A DNA stretch of 64,000 nucleotides, taken from assembly GCF_902859765.1 (NCBI RefSeq), contig NZ_CADIJV010000021.1:36964-100963 (forward strand), given 5' to 3'. The DNA is from Achromobacter pulmonis. Its GTDB lineage: Bacteria > Pseudomonadota > Gammaproteobacteria > Burkholderiales > Burkholderiaceae_B. The notes below the pieces were generated by a model. It was not told the DNA's origin, searched no databases, and was given only the letters and a program-made list of their open reading frames with translations. Position 1 is the stretch's first letter. Every line of letters starts with the position of its first letter. Shown here in pieces: positions 1 through 10,634 of the stretch. The position numbers and the translations under genes were made by a program.

Positions 1-1
1 C

Positions 2-700
2 GGCATGGACCACGCCACGGTGCGGCGCAAGTACCAGATGGTCAAGCTGCACGACCGCGTCGGCCGCATGGCCGATACCTGGGAGTATTCGCAGGTGGCG
101 CTGCCACGCGCCCGGTTCGCGCCGCCATTGCTGGCGGAACTGCGGCGCCTGGTGCCGAGCCTGATCGAGGAAACCGGGGACACGGTGGTCATCCGCCACG
201 TCTACATCGAACGGCGCATGACGCCGCTGAACCTGTACCTGAGCCAGGCGCCCGACGCGCTGCTGGAACCGGCCGTGCGCGAGTACGGCGATGCCATCCG
301 CCAACTGGCCACGGCCAACATCTTCCCGGGCGACATGCTCTACAAGAACTTCGGCGTGACGCGGCTGGGCCGGGTGGTGTTCTACGACTACGACGAAATC
401 CAGCGCATGACCGAAATGAATTTCAGACGGATCCCGCCGGCCCCCAATGAAGAAGCCGAAATGGCGTCGGAACCCTGGTACGCCGTCGGACCCAACGACG
501 TCTTCCCCGAGGAATTCGGCCGTTTCCTGCTGGGCGATGCGCGCGTGCGCGCCGCCTTCCTGCGCCACCATGCCGACCTGCTGGAACCGGAATGGTGGCA
601 GGCCTGTCGCGACCAGGTGGCGCAAGGCCGAATTGAAGAATTTTTCCCTTACGATACAGACAGGCGCCTGCGCCCGGCCATTGCCGCCGCGGCCTCGTAA
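2..700 (+). CDS. aceK: Isocitrate dehydrogenase kinase/phosphatase (AceK), C-terminal part
   Basis: The open frame runs in from the left edge, so only about the last 230 residues are visible. AceK phosphorylates and dephosphorylates isocitrate dehydrogenase and so controls the split between the TCA cycle and the glyoxylate shunt. The visible part carries the kinase C-lobe: a [21 protein letters not shown] stretch matches the catalytic-loop Asn and the metal-binding DYD segment of AceK (normally DFG in protein kinases). The EFFPY motif near the C-terminus is also typical. The gene ends 33 bases before the next start. The family is about 570-600 residues, so roughly 60 percent lies outside the window. 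Identity is secure from the motif order. Confidence 0.93.
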   Translation, partial: GMDHATVRRKYQMVKLHDRVGRMADTWEYSQVALPRARFAPPLLAELRRLVPSLIEETGDTVVIRHVYIERRMTPLNLYLSQAPDALLEPAVREYGDAIRQLATANIFPGDMLYKNFGVTRLGRVVFYDYDEIQRMTEMNFRRIPPAPNEEAEMASEPWYAVGPNDVFPEEFGRFLLGDARVRAAFLRHHADLLEPEWWQACRDQVAQGRIEEFFPYDTDRRLRPAIAAAAS

Positions 701-733
701 AAGACGCTGTCCCGATCCTCACAGGAGCTAGTC

Positions 734-1915
734 ATGTCAGATCCCATCGTTATCGTTTCCGTCGCCCGCACGCCCATGGGCGGCATGCTCGGCAGCCTGT
801 CCGGCCTGGCCGCGCACGAACTGGGCTCGGTCGCCATCAAGGCGGCCGTCGAACGCGCCGGCCTCAAGCCGGAGCAGATCGAAGAAGTCATCATGGGCAA
901 CGTGCTGCAGGCCGGCCAGGGCCAGGCCCCGGCGCGCCAGGCCGCGCTCGGCGCCGGCCTGCCCCTGGGCGTGGCGTGCACCACCATCCACAAGGTGTGC
1001 GGCTCGGGCCTGAAGGCCGCCATGTTCGGCCATGACCTGCTGGCCGCGGGGTCGGCCAACGTCATCGTCGCCGGCGGCCAGGAAAGCATGAGCAACGCCC
1101 CCTACCTGATGCTCAAGGGCCGCCAGGGCTACCGCTACGGCCACAGCACCATCTATGACCACATGGCCCTGGACGGCCTGGAAGACGCCTACGACAAGGG
1201 CAAGGCCATGGGCGTGTTCGCCGAGGATTGCGCCGCCAAGTATTCGTTCACCCGCGAACAGCAGGACGCGTTCTCGCTGGAATCGCTGCGCCGCGCCCGC
1301 GCCGCCACCGAAGATGGCAGCTTCAAGTGGGAAATCACCCCGGTCACGGTGGCCGGCCGCAAGGGCGACACCGTGGTCGACATCGACGAGGCCCCCACCA
1401 AGGCCATGCCGGAAAAGATCCCCACCCTCAAGCCGGCGTTCAAGAAGGACGGCACCGTCACCGCCGCCAACTCGTCGTCGATCTCCGACGGCGCCGCCGC
1501 CATGGTGCTGATGCGCGCGTCCACCGCCGAGAAGCTCGGCGTCAAGCCGCTGGCCCGCATCGTGGCGCACAGCCAGCATTCGCAGGAACCGAGCTGGTTC
1601 ACCACCGCGCCGGTCGGCGCGCTCAAGAACCTGTTCGCCAAGACCGGCTGGAAGGCCGAGGACGTGGACCTGTACGAGATCAACGAAGCCTTCGCGGTGG
1701 TCACCATGGCCGCCATGACCGACTTCAAGCTGCCGCATGACAAGGTCAACATCCACGGCGGCGCCACCGCCCTGGGCCACCCGATCGGCGCCTCCGGCGC
1801 GCGCCTGATGACCACGCTGATCGGCGCGCTGCGCAAGACCGGCGGCAAGCGCGGCGTGGCCACGCTGTGCATCGGCGGCGGCGAAGCCGTGGCCATGGCG
1901 ATCGAGATGATCTAA
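734..1915 (+). CDS. Acetyl-CoA C-acyltransferase (thiolase II type)
   Basis: A 393-residue thiolase, the usual family length. It condenses or cleaves acyl-CoA/acetyl-CoA units. The classical catalytic triad is in place: Cys89 in [10 protein letters not shown] (nucleophile), His349 in [10 protein letters not shown] and Cys379 in LCIGGGEA. A good Shine-Dalgarno (aggag) sits 8 bases before the ATG. The gene lies directly upstream of the biotin carboxylase pair, but a hairpin and a large inverted repeat separate them, so co-transcription is uncertain. In leucine or isovalerate catabolism it would handle acetoacetyl-CoA. An atoB/phaA-like biosynthetic role is equally possible from sequence. Confidence 0.93.
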   Translation: MSDPIVIVSVARTPMGGMLGSLSGLAAHELGSVAIKAAVERAGLKPEQIEEVIMGNVLQAGQGQAPARQAALGAGLPLGVACTTIHKVCGSGLKAAMFGHDLLAAGSANVIVAGGQESMSNAPYLMLKGRQGYRYGHSTIYDHMALDGLEDAYDKGKAMGVFAEDCAAKYSFTREQQDAFSLESLRRARAATEDGSFKWEITPVTVAGRKGDTVVDIDEAPTKAMPEKIPTLKPAFKKDGTVTAANSSSISDGAAAMVLMRASTAEKLGVKPLARIVAHSQHSQEPSWFTTAPVGALKNLFAKTGWKAEDVDLYEINEAFAVVTMAAMTDFKLPHDKVNIHGGATALGHPIGASGARLMTTLIGALRKTGGKRGVATLCIGGGEAVAMAIEMI

Positions 1916-1923
1916 GGCTGTAT

Positions 1924-1952
1924 GCGGGAAGCGGGCCTTGCCCGTTTCCCGC
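1924..1952 (+). terminator. GC-rich hairpin after thiolase gene
   Basis: A 13-base stem (gcgggaagcgggc paired with gcccgtttcccgc, one G-T wobble) with a 3-base loop begins 9 bases after the thiolase stop codon. No T-run follows, so it is a candidate for weak termination or mRNA stabilisation rather than a canonical intrinsic terminator. Confidence 0.5.
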
Positions 1953-1954
1953 GT

Positions 1955-2038
1955 CGGATTCCGCTGCGCCTTTCTGGTTTGGCGAAGTACGCGACGGGTC
2001 GGTCGCGGGCCTTGCCGGAAAGGCGCAACGAAATCCGG
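1955..2038. repeat. Imperfect inverted repeat, 23-base arms
   Basis: The arm at 1955-1977 and the reverse complement of the arm at 2016-2038 match at 20 of 23 positions, and every mismatch is a C/T exchange. The arms enclose about 38 bases. It lies between the thiolase and the carboxyltransferase gene, in the 232-base gap where the next gene's leader would be. It could be a long leader hairpin or a small dispersed repeat unit. The sequence alone does not decide. Confidence 0.55.
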
Positions 2039-2147
2039 ATCGAAAACCCGCATCAATGACAAGAATGCCCGGTTCAGCGGGCAGCGAGACAAACCGCTCG
2101 ACCCCGAGCGCCTTCAACATCCCAATCAGCAGGACGGGTGGTACCCC

Positions 2148-3755
2148 ATGCCCATCATCGAATCCCGCATCAATCCGCGGTCGCAGGACTACACCGACAA
2201 CGCGCGCGCCATGCAGGCGCAGCTGGACGACCTGAGCCGGCAACTGGCGCAGACCGCGCTGGGCGGCAGCGAATCCTCGCGCGCCAAGCACGTGGCGCGC
2301 GGCAAGCTGCTGCCGCGCGACCGCGTCGAGCAACTGATTGATCCGGGTTCGCCGTTTCTGGAGCTGTCGCCGATGGCGGCGCACGGCATGTACGACGGCG
2401 ATGCGCCGGGCGCGGGCGTCATCACCGGCATCGGCCGCATCGCCGGCACCGAATGCGTGATCGTCTGCAACGACGCCACCGTCAAGGGCGGCACCTACTA
2501 CCCGATGACGGTCAAGAAGCACCTGCGGGCGCAGGAGATCGCGGCGCAGAACCGGCTGCCGTGCGTCTACCTGGTCGACTCCGGCGGCGCCAACCTGCCG
2601 CAGCAGGACGAGGTCTTTCCCGACCGCGACCATTTCGGCCGCATCTTCTACAACCAGGCGCAGATGTCGGCGCAGGGCATCGCGCAGATCGCGGTGGTGA
2701 TGGGCTCGTGCACTGCCGGCGGCGCCTACGTGCCCGCCATGAGCGACGAGTCCATCATCGTCAAGAACCAGGGCACCATCTTCCTGGGCGGCCCGCCGCT
2801 GGTGAAGGCCGCCACTGGCGAGGAAGTCAGCGCCGAGGACCTGGGCGGCGGCGACGTGCACACGCGCCTGTCGGGCGTGGCCGACCACCTGGCCGCCAAC
2901 GACATGCACGCGCTGCAACTGGCGCGCGGCGCCGTGGCGCGCCTGAACCGCAAGAAACCCGCGCCGCTGGCCACCGTGCCGGTGCGCGAGCCGCGCTACG
3001 ACCCGGCCGAACTGAACGGCATCATCCCCGCCGACACGCGCAAGCCGTATGACGTGCGCGAGGTCATCGCCCGCATCGTCGACGGCTCCGAGTTCGACGA
3101 ATTCAAGGCGCGCTTCGGCCCGACGCTGGTGACCGGCTTTGCCCACATCCACGGCATGCCGGTGGGCATCGTCGCCAACAACGGCATCCTGTTCTCGGAA
3201 TCGGCGCAGAAGGGCGCGCACTTCATCGAGCTGTGCGCGCAGCGCAAGATCCCGCTGGTGTTCCTGCAGAACATCACCGGCTTCATGGTCGGCCGCAAGT
3301 ACGAAAACGAAGGCATCGCGCGCCACGGCGCCAAGATGGTCACCGCGGTGGCCACCGCCAACGTGCCCAAGTTCACCGTGCTGATCGGCGGCTCGTTCGG
3401 CGCCGGCAACTATGGCATGTGCGGCCGCGCCTATTCCCCGCGCCTGCTGTTCATGTGGCCGAATGCGCGCATCTCGGTCATGGGCGGCGAGCAGGCCGCC
3501 AGCGTGCTGGCCACGGTCAAGCGCGACGGCATCGAGGCGCGCGGCGGCCAGTGGTCGGCGGCCGAGGAAGACGCCTTCAAGGCGCCGATCCGCGAGCAGT
3601 ACGAACGCGAGGGCCATCCGTACTACGCCACCGCGCGGCTGTGGGACGACGGCATCATCGCGCCGGCCGACACGCGCCGCGTGCTGGGGCTGGCGCTGTC
3701 GGCGGCGCTGAATGCGCCGATCGAAGACACGCGCTTCGGCGTCTTCCGGATGTAG
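2148..3755 (+). CDS. liuB: Acyl-CoA (methylcrotonyl-CoA) carboxylase, carboxyltransferase beta subunit
   Basis: A 535-residue carboxyltransferase. It transfers CO2 from carboxybiotin to an acyl-CoA and pairs with the biotin carboxylase subunit encoded next. The sequence has the two crotonase-fold halves typical of MccB, with oxyanion-hole glycines in the [15 protein letters not shown] and [15 protein letters not shown] segments. The length and the N-terminal [15 protein letters not shown] stretch fit methylcrotonyl-CoA carboxylase better than propionyl-CoA carboxylase. The frame is open further upstream to 1938, but the ATG at 2148 has an aggacggg Shine-Dalgarno and restores the family's length. 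Role in leucine breakdown is inferred. Geranyl-CoA or another 3-methyl acyl-CoA remains possible because no isovaleryl-CoA dehydrogenase or HMG-CoA lyase is adjacent. Confidence 0.88.
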   Translation: MPIIESRINPRSQDYTDNARAMQAQLDDLSRQLAQTALGGSESSRAKHVARGKLLPRDRVEQLIDPGSPFLELSPMAAHGMYDGDAPGAGVITGIGRIAGTECVIVCNDATVKGGTYYPMTVKKHLRAQEIAAQNRLPCVYLVDSGGANLPQQDEVFPDRDHFGRIFYNQAQMSAQGIAQIAVVMGSCTAGGAYVPAMSDESIIVKNQGTIFLGGPPLVKAATGEEVSAEDLGGGDVHTRLSGVADHLAANDMHALQLARGAVARLNRKKPAPLATVPVREPRYDPAELNGIIPADTRKPYDVREVIARIVDGSEFDEFKARFGPTLVTGFAHIHGMPVGIVANNGILFSESAQKGAHFIELCAQRKIPLVFLQNITGFMVGRKYENEGIARHGAKMVTAVATANVPKFTVLIGGSFGAGNYGMCGRAYSPRLLFMWPNARISVMGGEQAASVLATVKRDGIEARGGQWSAAEEDAFKAPIREQYEREGHPYYATARLWDDGIIAPADTRRVLGLALSAALNAPIEDTRFGVFRM

Positions 3756-3809
3756 AGCGCGCTGCGCGCTCCATTTCGGCCCACGAATCATCCCAGTCTG
3801 GATAACGCC

Positions 3810-5828
<2,019 letters not shown>

Positions 5829-5953
5829 AGCCGGCCGCCCCGGGCGGCGCGCAAGACCCCACGGCCGGCGGGCGCTTTAGTTTGGCGTCAGCCGGCTGTT
5901 TATAGAATGCGCATTCCGGCGCCATCCGCGCGCCTGCCGCGCGTTCCGCCCCG

Positions 5954-7186
5954 ATGCCCGCCCCCGACTCGCCCAGTCCGCTTCACCGTGCCGCCTTCCT
6001 GCACTTCCTGTTCGCGCGCATCGGCGCCTCGCTGGCCTTCCAGATCGTCTCGGTGGCGGTGGGCTGGCAGATCTACGCGCTGTCGGGCAGCGCGCTCGAC
6101 CTGGGCCTGATCGGCCTGGCGCAGTTCCTGCCGATGGCGGCGCTGACGCTGGTGGTGGGCCACGTCGCCGACCGCTACGACCGCCGCAAGATCGTTGCCG
6201 TCTGCATGGCGATCGAAGCGCTGGCCACGCTGCTGCTGGCCGTCGCCGCGCTGCATGGCGTAGGCGGCAAGACGCTGATCTACGCCACCCTCATCATCAT
6301 GAGCGCGGCTCGCGCTTTCGAGGCGCCCACGCTGACCACCCTGATTCCGGCCATCGTGCCGCGCGAATGGCTGCCGCGCGCCACCGCGCTGTCCTCGTCC
6401 GGCGGCCAGATCGCCCAGATCGCCGGCCCGGCGCTGGGCGGCGTCGGCTACGGGCTGGGGGCCGGCTGGATCTATTGCGTGGCGGCGGCGCTGTACCTGT
6501 GCGGCTTTGCCTGCATCGCCAGCATGTCGATCGAGCGCGCCCTCCCGCGCAGGGAACCCACGACCTGGCGCACGCTGTTCGCCGGCATCACCTTCATCTT
6601 CCAGCGCCGCATCCTGCTGGGCACCCTGTCGCTGGACCTGTTCGCGGTGTTGCTTGGCGGGGCCACCGCGCTGCTGCCGATCTTCGCCAAGGACATCCTG
6701 CACGCCGGCCCCTGGGCGCTGGGCGCGCTGCGCGCCGCGCCGGCCTGCGGCGCCATGCTGATGTCGCTGACGCTGGCGCGCCTGAGCCTGGGCGAGCACG
6801 TCGGCCGCCTGCTGTTCGGCGCGCTGATCCTGTTCGGCCTGGCCACCACGGTGTTCGGCTTATCCACCTCGATCCCGCTGTCGGTAGGCGCGCTGGTGGT
6901 GCTGGGCGCGGCCGATGCCATCAGCGTGGTGGTGCGCTCGTCGCTGGTGCAGCTCAACACCCCCGACCACATGCTGGGCCGCGTCAGCGCGGTCAACACG
7001 CTGTTCGTCGGCGCCTCGAACCAGCTGGGGGAATTCGAGTCCGGCGTGATGGCGGCGCTGTTCGGCGCGGTGCCGGCGGTGGTGATCGGCGGCGTCGGCA
7101 CCATTGCGGTGGCGGGGTTGTGGATGCGCTGGTTCCCGGAGCTGCGCAAGCTGCGTTCGCTGCATCCCGAAACCGAGCCGGCCTGA
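5954..7186 (+). CDS. MFS transporter, EntS/enterobactin-exporter-like
   Basis: A 410-residue inner-membrane protein with about 12 predicted hydrophobic helices. The MFS loop 2-3 motif appears as GHVADRYDRRKI after the second helix. The layout fits the MFS_3 (EntS-type) exporters, which extrude siderophores or drugs by proton antiport. It stands alone between the carboxylase genes and the IclR operon, with about 125 bases on either side. No siderophore genes are nearby, so the substrate is unknown. Confidence 0.8.
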   Translation: MPAPDSPSPLHRAAFLHFLFARIGASLAFQIVSVAVGWQIYALSGSALDLGLIGLAQFLPMAALTLVVGHVADRYDRRKIVAVCMAIEALATLLLAVAALHGVGGKTLIYATLIIMSAARAFEAPTLTTLIPAIVPREWLPRATALSSSGGQIAQIAGPALGGVGYGLGAGWIYCVAAALYLCGFACIASMSIERALPRREPTTWRTLFAGITFIFQRRILLGTLSLDLFAVLLGGATALLPIFAKDILHAGPWALGALRAAPACGAMLMSLTLARLSLGEHVGRLLFGALILFGLATTVFGLSTSIPLSVGALVVLGAADAISVVVRSSLVQLNTPDHMLGRVSAVNTLFVGASNQLGEFESGVMAALFGAVPAVVIGGVGTIAVAGLWMRWFPELRKLRSLHPETEPA

Positions 7187-7235
7187 CCCCGGCCGCATCC
7201 CCCGGCAAACCGCGATTGTTGCTGGGCGAAATTTT

Positions 7236-7248
7236 GTTGCAACGCAAC
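7236..7248. promoter_or_regulatory. Palindrome GTTGC-AAC-GCAAC, possible IclR operator
   Basis: A perfect 5-base inverted repeat with a 3-base spacer lies 65-77 bases before the IclR start codon. IclR-family regulators commonly autoregulate through short palindromes of this kind. Binding is inferred from position only. Confidence 0.35.
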
Positions 7249-7312
7249 TTTACCCCTGCCGCGGCCCTGCCTATCTTGTGACCATGTTCAGCCATCGGGT
7301 CCTGCCGCTGCC

Positions 7313-8083
7313 ATGTCTTCACCGGATACAAGCCTTGTTTCTGCGACGAAAAAGGTCTGCCGCGTTCTCGCCAGCCTGTCGAACCGGCGCGTCCAGCGCC
7401 TGACCGACATCGCCCACGCGGCGCAGCTGGACGTGTCCACGGCGCTGCGTATCCTGAAAGACCTGGAGGCCGAGGATTTCGTGGAGCGAGACCCGGTCAG
7501 CAAGCATTACATGCTCGGTCCGCAGGTCTACGCCATGCATCACGCCATGGTCGACGGCCTCGATCTGCGCGCCCTGGCGCGGCCGGCGCTGATCCGCCTG
7601 GCGCGCAAGTTCGGCGACACGGTGATCCTGTCGATACCCACCGGCTGGGAGTCCGTCTGCCTGGATCTGTGCTTCGGCGACTATCCGATCCGCGCCAACT
7701 ACCTGGAGGTCGGCAGCCGCCGACCGCTCGGCATCGGCGCCGGCAGCCTGGCGCTGCTGGCCGCCATGGACGACAGCGAGGCGCAGGCGGTGCTGCCGCC
7801 GGTACGCCAGCGGTTGCAGGAACGCTACCCGCGCTATTCCGTGCGCCTGCTGGAACAGATGACGGCGCGCGCCCGCAAGCTCGGCCATGCCATGCTGCTG
7901 GACGTGGTGGTGGAAAAGATGGGCGGCCTGGGCGTAGCCGTGCGCGGCCCCAGCGGCCGCGCCATCGCCGCGCTCAGCGTGGCGGCCCTGAGCGAACGTG
8001 TCGAATCGCGTGAACAGGAACTGGCCCAGGCGCTGGCCGCCGAAGCCCGCGCCATCGAACGCGCCTGGATGCCCCATGCCTGA
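7313..8083 (+). CDS. IclR-family transcriptional regulator
   Basis: 256 residues. An N-terminal winged helix-turn-helix (about 14-75, containing RLTDIAHAAQLDVSTALRIL) is followed by the IclR effector-binding domain (about 90-250). It heads a run of catabolic genes: the next start codon lies inside its last codons (8-base overlap), so it is translated with the operon it probably controls. The ligand is presumably the substrate of the pathway or its CoA ester. A 13-base palindrome upstream is a candidate autoregulatory site. Confidence 0.9.
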   Translation: MSSPDTSLVSATKKVCRVLASLSNRRVQRLTDIAHAAQLDVSTALRILKDLEAEDFVERDPVSKHYMLGPQVYAMHHAMVDGLDLRALARPALIRLARKFGDTVILSIPTGWESVCLDLCFGDYPIRANYLEVGSRRPLGIGAGSLALLAAMDDSEAQAVLPPVRQRLQERYPRYSVRLLEQMTARARKLGHAMLLDVVVEKMGGLGVAVRGPSGRAIAALSVAALSERVESREQELAQALAAEARAIERAWMPHA

Positions 8084-9224
8084 TATTCACCACGCCTACC
8101 TGCTGGCCGCGGCCACCACGCGCTTCGGCCGCCACGAAGGCCGCTCGGCCCTGGACCTGATGGCCGAGGCCGCCAACGCCGCGCTGGCGCAGGCCGGCCT
8201 GCGGCGCGCCGATATCGACGGCGTGCTGTGCGGCTACGCCACCACCTTCCCGCACCTGATGCTGGCCACGCTGCTCAGCGAAAAGCTGGGCCTGGACCCG
8301 CACTACGCCCACGGCATGCAGATGGGCGGCGCCACCGGCGCGGCCATGGCGATGCTGGCGCGCGAACTGGTGCGGGCCGGCCGCTGCCGCCGGGTGCTGG
8401 TGGTGGCCGGCGAGAACCGCCTGACCGGGCAGGCCGTCGATGCCTCGATCCAGACGCTGGCGCAGGTCGGCGAAGCCGATACCGAAGTGCCCAACGGCGC
8501 GTCGGTGCCGGCCTACTACGCGCTGCTGGCCAGCGCCTACATGCACCAGACCGGCACCCGGCGCGAAGACCTGGCCGAATTCGCCGCGCTGATGCGGCGC
8601 CACGCCGCCAGCCACCCGCATGCGCATTTGAACGAAGCCATCAGTGTGGACCAGGTGCTGGCCTCGCGGCCCATTGCCACGCCGCTGCACCTGCTGGACT
8701 GCTGCCCGATCTCGGACGGCGCGGTGGCGCTGGTGGTCGGCGCCGACGAAGGGCCGGTGCGCATCAGCGGCGCCGGGCAGGCGCACCGCCACCAGCACCT
8801 GTCGGCGCTGCGCGACATCCTCGACACCGGCGCGGCGCGCGCGCTCAAGTTGGCCTATGCCGACGCCGGCATCGGCCAGGCCCAGGTCAACTACCTGGGC
8901 ATCTACGATTCCTTCACCATCACGCTGGCCATGCTGCTGGAAGAACTGGGCTTCGCGCCGCGCGGCGGCGCGGGCGGACGCGCGCGCCGCGGCCACTTCG
9001 ATGCGGCCGGGCCGCTGCCGCTGAATACGCACGGAGGCCTGCTGTCGTTCGGGCATTCCGGCGTGGCGGGCGGCATGGCGCACGTGGCCGAGGCCTGGAC
9101 GCAACTGGCGGGACAGGCGGGCGCGCGGCAGCGCGGCGCGCCGCGCTGCGCGCTGGTGCATGCGGACGGCGGCGTGCTGTCCGCCCACGTCAGCCTGGTG
9201 CTGCAAGCGGAGACCGCACGATGA
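8076..9224 (+). CDS. Thiolase-like protein (SCP2-thiolase family), catalytic Cys absent
   Basis: 382 residues starting at an ATG that overlaps the IclR stop by 8 bases. The fold-defining segments of SCP2-type thiolases are present, including GGLLSFGHSGVAGG with the active-site His near the C-terminus. The position that normally holds the nucleophilic Cys reads QMGGATGAA, so no Cys is available there. Such proteins usually work as a complex with a DUF35 partner, which follows immediately. In BbsA/BbsB-type systems the pair performs thiolytic cleavage or an acyl-CoA condensation. The true reaction here is unknown. Confidence 0.8.
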   Translation: MPDIHHAYLLAAATTRFGRHEGRSALDLMAEAANAALAQAGLRRADIDGVLCGYATTFPHLMLATLLSEKLGLDPHYAHGMQMGGATGAAMAMLARELVRAGRCRRVLVVAGENRLTGQAVDASIQTLAQVGEADTEVPNGASVPAYYALLASAYMHQTGTRREDLAEFAALMRRHAASHPHAHLNEAISVDQVLASRPIATPLHLLDCCPISDGAVALVVGADEGPVRISGAGQAHRHQHLSALRDILDTGAARALKLAYADAGIGQAQVNYLGIYDSFTITLAMLLEELGFAPRGGAGGRARRGHFDAAGPLPLNTHGGLLSFGHSGVAGGMAHVAEAWTQLAGQAGARQRGAPRCALVHADGGVLSAHVSLVLQAETAR

Positions 9225-9562
9225 CGCCACATGACCCGCTCGACCTGCAGCGCTGCGAAGACTGCGGCGCCTGGTGGGCCCTGCGCCCCTACGCCTGCGC
9301 CCATTGCGGCGGCGCCAACCTGGCATGGCAGCGCAGCGGCGGCGTTGGCCAAGTGCTGGCGCGCACCGAGATCCACCGCGCGCCCGACGCCTTCTGGCGC
9401 GCGCACGTGCCGTATGTGCTGGTGCTGGTGCGCCTGCAAGAGGGCGCGGTGCTGATGGGCCATGCCGACGCCGGCATCGCCATCGGCCAACAGGTCCAGG
9501 GCCGCGCGATCACGATCGACGGCCGCGCACTGCTCGGTTTCGAGGCGCGCCGGCCGCCTTGA
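9221..9562 (+). CDS. DUF35/OB-fold acyl-CoA-binding protein with zinc ribbon
   Basis: 113 residues. The N-terminal rubredoxin-like zinc ribbon has two CxxC knuckles (CEDCGAWW and CAHCGG). The C-terminal OB fold is typical of DUF35 (YdfD/BbsA-like) proteins. The start overlaps the stop of the thiolase-like gene (ATGA), the usual arrangement for an obligate complex. It probably forms the CoA-binding surface of the thiolase partner. Confidence 0.85.
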   Translation: MTPHDPLDLQRCEDCGAWWALRPYACAHCGGANLAWQRSGGVGQVLARTEIHRAPDAFWRAHVPYVLVLVRLQEGAVLMGHADAGIAIGQQVQGRAITIDGRALLGFEARRPP

Positions 9563-9624
9563 AGCGCCGCCGGCAACACCATCCCAAAGCAGAACAACCT
9601 ATCCGCACGACGGAGGAGACAATC

Positions 9625-10596
9625 ATGCGCGCAATCGCAGCATGCCGCACGGCCCTGGCCGCGCTTTCCCTGGTGGCAGCCGCCGCCTCGGCCGCCCAGG
9701 ACTGGCCCGCCAAACCCATCACCCTGGTGGTGCCGTACCCGCCGGGCGGCCCCACCGATATCGTGGCCCGCGTGGTCGCGCAGGGCCTGGGCGAAGAACT
9801 GAAGCAGACTATCATCGTCGACAACCGTTCCGGCGCCGGCGGCAACATCGGCGCCGACATGGTGGCCAAGGCCACGCCCGACGGCTATACGCTGCTGCTG
9901 GCGACGACGGCCCACGCCATCAACATGTCGCTGTTCAAGAACCTGAACTACGACACCCGCAAAAGCTTCGCGCCGGTGTCGCTGCTGACCGCCGGCCCGC
10001 TGGTGATCGTGGCGCGGCCGGACTTGCCGGCCGCCAACGTGGGCGAGTTGATCGCGCTGGCCAAATCGACGCCGGGCAAACTGACCTTCGCCTCATCGGG
10101 CAATGGCCAGTCCACGCACCTGGCGGCGGAACTGTTCGACGCCATGGCCGGCGTGCGCATGGTGCACGTGCCATATCGCGGCAGCGCGCCGGCGCTGACC
10201 GACGTCATGGGCGGCCAGGCCGATGTCATGTTCGACACCATGCTGTCGTCGATGCCCTACGTCAAGGGCGGCAAGCTCAAGGCGCTGGCCGTGACCGGCG
10301 CCAGCCGCTCGCCGGCCGCGCCCGATGTGCCCACCGTGGCCGAGGCCGGGCTGCCCGGCTACGAAGCCACCGCCTGGAACGGGCTGCTGGCGCCCGCCGG
10401 CACGCCGGCCGCGGTGGTGCAACGCCTGAGCAGCGCCTTGCAGAACGTACTGGGCCGCCCCGACATCCAGCAGAAATTCGCGGCCCAGGGCTTTGCCTCG
10501 CAATGGAAGACACCCGCCGACACGGCGCGCTTCCTCGATAGCGAGGTCAAGAAATGGGCCGGCGTGGTCAAGACTTCCGGCGCCACGGTCAACTGA
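9625..10596 (+). CDS. Bug-family tripartite tricarboxylate transporter substrate-binding protein
   Basis: 323 residues with an Ala-rich Sec signal peptide (about 1-24, cleavage near AASAAQDWP). The mature part has the Bug hallmarks: PITLVVPYPPGGPTDIVAR, the VDNRSGAGGNIG loop and [10 protein letters not shown] ggaggag Shine-Dalgarno precedes the ATG. These periplasmic receptors bind carboxylates or similar small molecules. No TctA/TctB membrane genes are near, as is usual for the many orphan Bug proteins of Bordetella-like bacteria. Its place inside the acyl-CoA operon suggests it binds the pathway's carboxylic-acid substrate. Confidence 0.92.
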   Translation: MRAIAACRTALAALSLVAAAASAAQDWPAKPITLVVPYPPGGPTDIVARVVAQGLGEELKQTIIVDNRSGAGGNIGADMVAKATPDGYTLLLATTAHAINMSLFKNLNYDTRKSFAPVSLLTAGPLVIVARPDLPAANVGELIALAKSTPGKLTFASSGNGQSTHLAAELFDAMAGVRMVHVPYRGSAPALTDVMGGQADVMFDTMLSSMPYVKGGKLKALAVTGASRSPAAPDVPTVAEAGLPGYEATAWNGLLAPAGTPAAVVQRLSSALQNVLGRPDIQQKFAAQGFASQWKTPADTARFLDSEVKKWAGVVKTSGATVN

Positions 10597-10634
10597 CCCG
10601 GCGCGCCCGCCTTCATCCTATCCAGGGGAGTTCC

